From Arenicola marina (lineage: Eukaryota; Annelida; Polychaeta; Arenicolidae): 64,000 bases of DNA. The number at the start of each line of letters is the position of its first letter. Position 1 is the first letter of the stretch. The DNA lies in contig OZ025249.1 in NCBI GenBank assembly GCA_964019135.1, positions 3,286,001 to 3,350,000 of the forward strand, read 5' to 3'. This document shows positions 60,901 to 64,000 of this stretch, in pieces. Made by a program: the position numbers and the translations under genes. The notes beneath the pieces are model-generated. The model was given only the letters and a program-made list of their open reading frames with translations. It had not been told where the DNA came from and did not search any database.

Positions 60901-63284
60901 GTGGGGGAGCCACAGCTTGGCCGCGGGCTACGACGCAGGCAGATGTCACTGTGGGCGCCGCGATGGTGGCCGTGGTGGTGACTGTGCAGGTTGTGCTCGC
61001 CGTGCTGGTTGTCGTCGTGGTCGTGGTCGTGGCCGTTGTTGGTCCCATTGCTCGTGATGGGTGTGATGTCCTGAAGAAGCCGCTGCAGTTTTTCCCCACG
61101 GAAGACTATGTCCTTTGAGCGGTTGCCTACAATTTGAGTAGTAGCGAACCTGGCGCGACATAAATCGTGTTACCCAAAAGCCAAATTACGCTCGGACGGC
61201 GAGAACCTGCAAGTGCCAGTTCAAGGGTGTGCCGCTGGGGTTATAGGCCGGGCGCTGGCCAGTGGCGGGGGATCCAACCAATGGGGGCGCTGGCCAGTGA
61301 CGGGGGGTCCGACCAATGGGGGCGAGGCCCAGTGACGGGGGTTCCGGCCAATGGGAGCGCCGGATCCAGAAGACCCAGCCGGCCGGCCCGGTGTCCAGGG
61401 AGGGTTGTAGCCGGGGGGGGGGGGAGGAAGAGATGCGACTGGGGCCTAATTACCTAGAATTAGACAATTATCGAGCATCTGTATGTATTTCTGAATGTTT
61501 TTCTTTGATAAACGTGGTAAGTACACGATGAATGGGTGATCTCGCGGGTTTGGTGGGACGATGAGGTTGTCAGTGATGGAGGCACCGCGTGTGATGTCAT
61601 GGAGACTCTGTGCTTCCTCCTCCAGGGATGTCTCCCAGGCCACGGCGGACTCCACGGCCTACAGCTTCGAGATGGGCGCCTTGGTGGAGCACCTCAGACG
61701 GGAGTCGGATAAGAATCGCGGCGCTTCCTACTTCAATATTGATATCCTCAAATACCAGGTACATGTGTGCTCACAACAAGTTAGTACGCGTCCCACCGTA
61801 CAAGCCAACGCCATTTATACCCAGACCTGATCGAGATATTAATTTACATTATACTAAAACACTTGTATGGAGGCCGTCAAAAAGTTGTAAATGGAAACCT
61901 TTGCAGAATCGGCCTCTTGGTATATTTGTCGCTCGCCAAACTTGAGACTTTGAAATTTTGAGGAGGCTCGGCGTGTCGAGTAACTATGGTCGCAAGAAGT
62001 CAATATTCCGGGTTCCGGTTGAAGCCGAGAATTTCTATACGATGCCCTTGTGCCATGTATTGCGCGAGTCATGCACTGTACGGTGTCTCCCCCTGGCGGC
62101 AGGTGCGCGCACGCCCGGGCGCCGAGAGCACGCCGCTCCACCTGGCGTCCTACTGGAAGTGTGACGGGACGCAGTCAGAGTTCCACCTCGACTACAAGTA
62201 CCACAGCGGAGCCTGCCCCGCCGTCCGCCCGCCCCTCGCCAACGTCACCGTCCTCGTGCCGCTCGAGGCTGACGTCATCAACATGCAGTCCGTCCCCAGC
62301 GGAACATGGTCAGTGACATTACAGTGGTTCTTAGTGTGTTGGAAGCAGTTGGAAGAAGTCAAAAAAACGTTAATATATGCCCAATTCCCAAATTTTATCG
62401 AAATTATTTATTATAAATAATTATTTATTATTTATTATAAATAATTATTTATTATTTATTCTAAATAATTATTTATTAGTATACATTATAATTACTTATT
62501 TATTAATATAAATTATAATAAATTATTTATTATTATAAATTGTAATTAATTATTTATTATTACAAATTATAATTAGTTATTATTTATTAAAATTTATAAT
62601 AAATTTAATACAAATGCAGATATCCTATCCCACGGCGACCCACGGTGAACTGGTTGGGTACTTCACACCATTCACTCCCATAATGCATCTCTGTTGGCTG
62701 GTTCCCTGCAGGTCTGCGGAGACGAAGCGCGCCGTCTGGCGACTGGGCGAGGTATCTGAGCAGCCCGGGGGCGGGTCGCTGCGGGCCAAGTTCGACATGG
62801 CGCAGGGCCCGGCTCGTCCCAACACCGTGGCCGTCCAGTTCCTGTCTGAAGGCACCACGCTCTCCGGCGTCGACTTCGAGCTGACCGGCCTGGGCTACCG
62901 CCTGTCACTCGTCAAGAGGAGGTTTATTACTGGTACGGTCTCGTCTCAGTAAACGCTCTCCCTGTGGGTCGTGAGGGTCTGTGAGTGAGTCGCTGGTTAC
63001 TTGTACCTGGTCTGTGCACGTCGTGTCAGCAAGGCGTGGGACTTCAACATGGGCTCTAATTAATGCAGTGGTTTACACATATAATTCATGTTTAAATATG
63101 GACGTCTGTTATGGTGTGCTGAATGAACAATTGTATAAACGTGTTTATTTCACTTCAGAACTATCGATATATTAAGTTTTGAAGATGTCGCTATCAGCCC
63201 TGTTGACACTAACATAGAATGTTTGATGTTCCTTCCATAGGCAAGTACATATCAGAGTCGGCATCTGAACCGTTACCGGTATGA
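33909..63284 (+). CDS. FCHO: FCHO1/2-like F-BAR and mu-homology endocytic adaptor (muniscin), 25 coding exons, 870 aa
   Basis: The protein is expected to act at the plasma membrane in early clathrin-coated pit assembly: the F-BAR dimer binds and bends PI(4,5)P2 membrane, the linker recruits and activates AP-2, and the mu-homology domain binds cargo and scaffold proteins such as Eps15 and intersectin (family knowledge). Exons join as 33909-33935, 37076-37167, 37357-37437, 38209-38350, 38695-38766, 41165-41245, 41418-41442, 43123-43202, 43467-43565, 44429-44525, 45943-46062, 49775-49835, 50311-50332, 50627-50684, 53115-53162, 53666-53796, 54048-54109, 54385-54557, 55686-55852, 57236-57450, 58572-58727, 61626-61758, 62103-62308, 62712-62932, 63241-63284. 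The sum is 2,613 nt, an open 871-codon frame. F-BAR spans about 1-262, the linker 266-590 and the mu-homology domain 595-870, close to the vertebrate FCHO length of about 810-890 aa. Whether it is pro-orthologous to both vertebrate paralogues is inferred, not shown. Several introns carry minisatellites grown from exon ends. Confidence 0.95.
33936..37075 (+). other. FCHO intron 1
   Basis: 3.1 kb of AT-rich unique sequence between the gtaggt donor and the ttttcttttcag acceptor. No repeats, exons or RNA genes were recognised in it. Confidence 0.7.
37076..37167 (+). CDS. FCHO: FCHO exon 2, F-BAR helix
   Basis: Reads [20 protein letters not shown] and onward, nearly identical to the conserved FCHO F-BAR start. 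Acceptor ttttcttttcag, donor gtaagc, ends in phase 2. Confidence 0.96.
37357..37437 (+). CDS. FCHO: FCHO exon 3, F-BAR
   Basis: Completes a serine codon, then reads [20 protein letters not shown], matching the family helix that carries ERATIEEAYSRSMTKLAK. Acceptor ggtttcag, donor gtaagt, ends in phase 2. Confidence 0.95.
38209..38350 (+). CDS. FCHO: FCHO exon 4, F-BAR
   Basis: Reads [20 protein letters not shown], equivalent to the family FAPVWDVFKTSTEKLA. Acceptor ctggccag, donor gtaagc, ends in phase 0. Confidence 0.95.
38695..38766 (+). CDS. FCHO: FCHO exon 5, F-BAR
   Basis: Reads [20 protein letters not shown], matching the family KEEVAGTLEAVQTIQ. Acceptor tgttgttag, donor gtgaga, 24 whole codons. 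A 34-bp minisatellite begins about 30 bp into the following intron. Confidence 0.94.
38795..41000. repeat. 34-bp minisatellite in FCHO intron 5, higher-order repeat
   Basis: Unit core AGGTCATTACTTAACCCTGG, then TCATGATGGCCTAC. A block of 15 units (510 bp) with marker variants TCATTGTTTAACC and TCCTTGCATAACC is duplicated (from about 39,741 and 40,251). Confidence 0.95.
41165..41245 (+). CDS. FCHO: FCHO exon 6, F-BAR
   Basis: Reads [20 protein letters not shown], matching the family [20 protein letters not shown]. Acceptor tttcggcag, donor gtaaga, 27 whole codons. The frame stays open about 60 nt past the donor, which is probably chance. Confidence 0.95.
41418..41442 (+). CDS. FCHO: FCHO exon 7, 25-nt microexon
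   Basis: Encodes AEIKFKKA plus one base. It corresponds to the family segment KAAVKSKKA between the two F-BAR helices. Acceptor cgttatcag, donor gtgagt. Skipping it would shift the frame. Confidence 0.9.
41664..42787. repeat. 32-bp minisatellite in FCHO intron 7, about 35 copies
   Basis: Unit core CACTTAGTGGCTACCACAGC, then CTGAGCCGGCCT. Variants CACGTAG, CGCGTAG and CCGACCT are scattered. The next sequence, GGGGCCGTATTCAAAATCGC, resembles a MITE end. Confidence 0.95.
43123..43202 (+). CDS. FCHO: FCHO exon 8, F-BAR
   Basis: Reads [20 protein letters not shown], matching the family YKLYVEKYALAKADFEQK. Acceptor cctcgtctacag, donor gtatgt, ends in phase 0. Confidence 0.94.
43467..43565 (+). 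CDS. FCHO: FCHO exon 9, F-BAR
   Basis: Reads [20 protein letters not shown], matching the family RFQAMEETHLRHMKALLGSY. Exactly 33 codons. The final ATAGACCAG and its donor gtaatcc form the founder unit of the tandem array that opens the next intron. Confidence 0.95.
43549..43760 (+). repeat. 19-bp array of exon 9 end plus 5' splice site
   Basis: The coding ATAGACCAG joined to intronic GTAATCCATC repeats about ten times, first at an exact 19-bp spacing, then with decay. Weaker forms (GACTAGGTAACTTG and similar) persist to about 43,950. Confidence 0.9.
44155..44400. repeat. 16-bp minisatellite before FCHO exon 10
   Basis: Unit TTGGTTCACTGGGCGG with GAGCTG variants, ending about 30 bp before the exon 10 acceptor. 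Confidence 0.92.
44429..44525 (+). CDS. FCHO: FCHO exon 10, end of F-BAR domain
   Basis: Reads [20 protein letters not shown], then [13 protein letters not shown], matching the family VHEEF and FAESKGTGKERPG. Acceptor ctgcgttag, donor gtgagc, ends in phase 1. Confidence 0.95.
45943..46062 (+). CDS. FCHO: FCHO exon 11, linker start
   Basis: Reads [20 protein letters not shown] and ends in a basic stretch [10 protein letters not shown]. The opening matches the family GLIEFEECDT. The acceptor tgggttgtcaag has a weak pyrimidine tract; phase 1 in and out. Confidence 0.88.
47211..47341 (+). other. Candidate alternative terminal exon in FCHO intron 11
   Basis: After ttgtttcttccaag the frame set by exon 11 runs 43 codons to TAA, with text such as [21 protein letters not shown] second acceptor, tcattttcag, at 47,250 would give another phase-1 reading of 32 codons ending in TAA. 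The minus strand is also open here for 99 codons. No good donor or polyadenylation signal follows. If used, it would make an F-BAR-only isoform. Confidence 0.25.
48340..48945. repeat. About 40-bp degenerate tandem repeat in intron 11
   Basis: Unit words CATCTTACGGAAAGACAAAG and TCACTGAAAGCTTATTGG recur with many indels. Older and more decayed than the other arrays. Confidence 0.85.
49775..49835 (+). CDS. FCHO: FCHO exon 12, lysine-rich linker
   Basis: Encodes [19 protein letters not shown], comparable to the basic family segment around FALPGIIKKEKD. The patch is positively charged and could add membrane phospholipid contact (inference). Acceptor attcacag, donor gtaggg; phase 1 in, phase 2 out. 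Confidence 0.85.
50311..50332 (+). CDS. FCHO: FCHO exon 13, 22-nt microexon
   Basis: Completes a threonine codon and encodes ESNGSEK. Acceptor cctgttgtag, donor gtgagt. There is little sequence to compare, but it is needed to keep exons 12 and 14 in one frame. Confidence 0.78.
50475..50644 (+). repeat. 85-bp tandem duplication spanning the exon 14 acceptor
   Basis: Two copies, offset 85 bp, each with ATTATCTCGCAGACACTTAG through TCTTCCCCTCGACAGGGCCA and GCCTAAAGTCGACGA. It contains both 3' splice sites (before 50,542 and 50,627). Confidence 0.95.
50627..50684 (+). CDS. FCHO: FCHO exon 14, linker
   Basis: Reads [19 protein letters not shown], matching the conserved family motif VDEEGYSIKPE. 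Its acceptor lies in a perfect 85-bp tandem duplication, so a second identical acceptor sits at 50,542. Use of that one would meet an in-frame TAG within 13 codons. The donor (c|gtatcc) is weak. The next intron holds a 2-kb, 33-bp minisatellite. Confidence 0.9.
50797..52830. repeat. 33-bp minisatellite in FCHO intron 14, about 61 copies
   Basis: Unit core CACCCAACCCCATCTCATTA, then TCCCGGGCGGTCT, with CCCGG/CCTGG alternation. An 11-codon unit gives frames of more than 600 codons on both strands; artefacts. Confidence 0.97.
53115..53162 (+). CDS. FCHO: FCHO exon 15, serine/aspartate cluster
   Basis: Reads [15 protein letters not shown], matching the family [18 protein letters not shown], likely a casein-kinase-type acidic serine patch (inference). 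The acceptor gtgtaaag is poor, but the phase and match are exact; donor gtgagt. Confidence 0.88.
53666..53796 (+). CDS. FCHO: FCHO exon 16, linker
   Basis: Reads [20 protein letters not shown], then [17 protein letters not shown], matching the family YRIEIKPM and the block ending in LSP. Acceptor ttgaacag, donor gtaagt. The last ~35 nt plus donor are repeated once in the following intron. Confidence 0.92.
53761..53889 (+). repeat. Tandem duplication of exon 16 end and its donor
   Basis: TCTATAGAAGGCCTTCGACT through ACAAGTGTAAGTCAGATAAC recurs about 65 bp later with one or two differences. The second donor would require reading through an in-frame TAG. Confidence 0.93.
54048..54109 (+). CDS. 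FCHO: FCHO exon 17, linker
   Basis: Reads [20 protein letters not shown], a basic and serine-rich linker stretch without strong family conservation. Acceptor tgtttacag, donor gtacgt, ends in phase 2. Confidence 0.83.
54385..54557 (+). CDS. FCHO: FCHO exon 18, linker
   Basis: Contains [15 protein letters not shown], in the place of the vertebrate DLLAWDPLFGPSL segment, followed by Ser/Thr-rich sequence. Acceptor gtttcag, donor gtaagt. The last ~85 nt and the donor are copied about five more times in the next intron. Confidence 0.88.
54473..55590 (+). repeat. Array of exon 18 3'-end copies with 5' splice sites
   Basis: Copies of the coding end (CCGCCATGAACCGGGAGGGC through ACCCCAGCCACGACCCCCAG) plus gtaagt start near 54,629, 54,787, 55,081, 55,271 and a shortened one near 55,477. 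Between them lie shorter repeats of ACGACCCCCAGTAAGTYACC and CCCCA-rich spacer. Confidence 0.93.
55590..55665. repeat. 24-bp tandem repeat before exon 19
   Basis: GGTATCTGTTGCCATGTCAC plus ACTGAC, about 3.5 copies, ending 20 bp before the acceptor. Confidence 0.88.
55686..55852 (+). CDS. FCHO: FCHO exon 19, proline-rich linker
   Basis: Reads [20 protein letters not shown] and ends in the proline-rich [21 protein letters not shown] possible SH3-ligand region, comparable to proline-rich FCHO linkers. Acceptor ctgttacag, donor gtacgt, ends in phase 0. A 17-bp minisatellite follows within about 20 bp. Confidence 0.85.
55866..56305. repeat. 17-bp minisatellite in FCHO intron 19, about 26 copies
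   Basis: Unit CCTGTCACCTCGTGGCC, almost without variation, starting about 15 bp after the exon 19 donor. Such homogeneity suggests recent expansion. Confidence 0.97.
56441..57113. repeat. 37-bp minisatellite in FCHO intron 19, about 18 copies
   Basis: Unit core CATGTATGATATCTATAAGC, then CATAACCTACATGTCGC. Very homogeneous. It ends about 120 bp before the exon 20 acceptor. Confidence 0.97.
57236..57450 (+). CDS. FCHO: FCHO exon 20, start of mu-homology domain
   Basis: The first part is linker. It then reads [11 protein letters not shown] and [20 protein letters not shown], matching the highly conserved family motifs SRGPSP and LPVAVALTESVNAYFKG. Acceptor gtcgctgcag, donor gtaggt, ends in phase 2. 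Its end and donor are repeated about ten times downstream. Confidence 0.96.
57366..58336 (+). repeat. Array of exon 20 3'-end copies with 5' splice sites
   Basis: About five copies of the coding end (TTCTCCGAGACAGTGCACGC through AGCGACCCCCAGAG) each followed by gtaggtcagggtgggg, then about five of a shorter type (GCGGACTCCATCCCGCTGGC, CATGGCCACCGCCAGAG, gtaggt). G-runs lie between units. Confidence 0.95.
58572..58727 (+). CDS. FCHO: FCHO exon 21, mu-homology domain
   Basis: Reads [20 protein letters not shown], then [20 protein letters not shown], matching the family VKITGDMTMSFPSGIIKV and LCFRVKNISRLEQILPN. Acceptor gtttgcag, donor gtaagt, ends in phase 2. Confidence 0.95.
58882..58918. repeat. 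Left direct repeat flanking the DIRS-like element
   Basis: CGACTGGGGCCTAATTACCT and AGAATTCTAGACAATTA. Matches 61,436-61,470 apart from two extra bases. Confidence 0.85.
61436..61470. repeat. Right direct repeat flanking the DIRS-like element
   Basis: CGACTGGGGCCTAATTACCT and AGAATTAGACAATTA, paired with the left copy 2.55 kb away. Confidence 0.85.
61626..61758 (+). CDS. FCHO: FCHO exon 22, mu-homology domain
   Basis: Reads [20 protein letters not shown] and ends [13 protein letters not shown], matching the family SYYNVDVLKYQ. Acceptor ctcctccag, donor gtacat, ends in phase 0. It follows the intron that holds a DIRS-like relic. Confidence 0.95.
62103..62308 (+). CDS. FCHO: FCHO exon 23, mu-homology domain
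   Basis: Contains [26 protein letters not shown] and [14 protein letters not shown], each matching family blocks such as STPLNLATYWKC and GVTNMQSLPPAIW. Acceptor ctggcggcag, donor gtcagt, ends in phase 2. Confidence 0.96.
62395..62610. repeat. AT-only repeat in FCHO intron 23
   Basis: Irregular TTATTTATTATAAATAATTA units, strongly self-complementary and able to form hairpins. It separates two GC-rich mu-homology exons. Confidence 0.85.
62712..62932 (+). CDS. FCHO: FCHO exon 24, mu-homology domain
   Basis: Contains [20 protein letters not shown] and [20 protein letters not shown], nearly identical to the family's last conserved block. Acceptor ccctgcag, donor gtacgg, ends in phase 1. Confidence 0.97.
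63241..63284 (+). CDS. FCHO: FCHO exon 25, C-terminus and stop
   Basis: Encodes [14 protein letters not shown] and a TGA stop. Vertebrate FCHO ends GRYLADC, so this C-terminus is a few residues longer. Acceptor ccttccatag. Confidence 0.9.
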
Positions 63285-63740
63285 GGAGGGGCCTGGCCCA
63301 CGGGGCGAGCCTCCTATAGTACGAAGCGGCTGTCCTCGTTATGACCAGCCGCCAGACTGCCGCTCACAACACCGACCAACCCGCCCCGGTCAGGGAGACT
63401 GCCTGCCCCGACCAGCCGCTGTATCATCACCTTGTCACCATCACCATCACCACCGTCATCACTGCCTTTGCCAACACCAGCGCCGCCAGCAGCCAACATA
63501 ACCGGCGGACACCAGGGATTCACTGCGAGGCAGGGCTGTGGGGGGACTGGTTGCCTTGACAACGCTTAAGCCGCGTCCCGCCCGATGGACGCCTGGTGGG
63601 CTGGACTGGTTGCCTTGACAACAATCAACTCGCATATGGCGTGATGGTTGCCTAGTGATCTGGCCTGCTGCTTGGTACCACTTGGCTTTATCATCTGAAC
63701 TGTAGCAGTGTTATTAAAGATGTTGTCAACTGCATATTGT
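63285..63740 (+). other. FCHO 3' UTR with possible ATTAAA polyadenylation signal
   Basis: Sequence after the stop holds an ATTAAA variant signal at 63,713-63,718. No canonical AATAAA was seen nearby. The extent of the 3' UTR is inferred. An opposite-strand open frame overlaps its end. Confidence 0.35.
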
Positions 63741-63865
63741 AGTTGGCCAGCAGTTAAGTCGGCATATTTGGGCAGTTTATCTGGTGTCAGAGTGGAGAAT
63801 GTGATGTAGGGGTACCCAGGGTGCATCTGTGTCGACAAACGTAACCGTTGTCCAGTCAGGTCCAA
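63566..63865 (-). CDS. Unassigned open frame, possible last exon of a convergent gene
   Basis: A 99-codon minus-strand frame ends in TAA close to the FCHO 3' end. It has balanced composition and varied codons, unlike the minisatellite frames, with motifs such as HPGYPYITFSTLTPDKLPKY and NNTATVQM. A cag just before HPGYPY could be a splice acceptor, in which case the first 13 residues are not coding. I do not recognise a family. It may also be transposon-derived or chance. Confidence 0.3.
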   Translation of the reverse strand: MDLTGQRLRLSTQMHPGYPYITFSTLTPDKLPKYADLTAGQLQYAVDNIFNNTATVQMIKPSGTKQQARSLGNHHAICELIVVKATSPAHQASIGRDAA

Positions 63866-64000
63866 TCAATACATGTACGTGGTCAAATTAAGAGAGATTT
63901 GAAGCATAATTGTCTGAAGAACGAAATAAGAAGTCTAACAATTACAAATACTGCCTCAATTTTCCGCAAGGCGGAAAAATCAAATACAAACTGTTATTTT

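Larger units (their letters stand above)
58882..61470 (-). mobile_element. Broken DIRS-like tyrosine-recombinase retroelement fossil in FCHO intron 21
   Basis: On the minus strand, in order: a Thr- then Pro/Gln-rich part (about 61,100-60,500), a retroelement RNase-H-like part (about 60,650-60,250) with the DIRS-type [18 protein letters not shown], and a tyrosine-recombinase part (about 60,180-59,100) with FLRKSNLFP, the HxxR motif in [10 protein letters not shown] and [12 protein letters not shown]. RNase H followed by a tyrosine recombinase is the DIRS-group order. No reverse transcriptase part was recognised. It looks broken, with several interruptions, and is probably moderately old. It lies antisense to FCHO. 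Confidence 0.75.

Overview
The window is animal nuclear DNA. It carries one recognisable protein-coding gene, a 25-exon orthologue of the endocytic F-BAR protein FCHO1/FCHO2, on the + strand from 33,909 (ATG) to 63,284 (stop). The gene was assembled by hand from splice sites and similarity to remembered FCHO sequences. The 25 coding exons sum to 2,613 nt, exactly 871 codons, and every junction is phase-compatible with a GT donor and AG acceptor. Tandem repeats cover roughly a third of the window. Split genes, tRNA-derived SINEs, DNA-transposon relics and very dense minisatellites point to an invertebrate. Minisatellites seeded on exon-intron junctions, which I recall being reported in amphioxus, make an amphioxus (Branchiostoma) the best guess, but this is not proven.

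Layout. 1-33.9 kb: no gene identified. This part holds more than a dozen minisatellite arrays with units from about 14 to 66 bp, three copies of one tRNA-derived SINE, two other tRNA-like SINE pieces, a LINE-tail-like insertion splitting one array, and a near-identical ~640 bp duplication on either side of a 200-N gap. It also has an ETS/CRE/E-box promoter-like cluster near 19.4 kb, four tandem CRE palindromes at 21.4 kb, and a 1.58 kb DNA transposon with long inverted repeats and perfect 8-bp target-site duplications (29.86-31.43 kb). 33.9-63.3 kb: the FCHO gene. Its introns hold further arrays and, in intron 21, a broken tyrosine-recombinase (DIRS-like) retroelement in antisense orientation flanked by a ~35 bp direct repeat. 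63.3-64 kb: 3' UTR and an opposite-strand open frame of unknown nature.

The most interesting pattern is that several FCHO introns begin with tandem copies of the end of the preceding exon together with its 5' splice site (exons 9, 16, 18 and 20), and exon 14 has a duplicated 3' splice site. Where I read through, the extra sites lead to stops or frameshifts, so the gene appears to tolerate arrays of decoy splice sites. Almost all long open frames in the window come from minisatellites whose unit is a multiple of three, and are not genes.

The encoded FCHO protein (870 aa) has an N-terminal F-BAR membrane-bending domain (about 1-262), a disordered linker (about 266-590) with a lysine-rich patch and an acidic serine cluster, and a C-terminal mu-homology cargo-binding domain (about 595-870). 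This is the normal muniscin plan.
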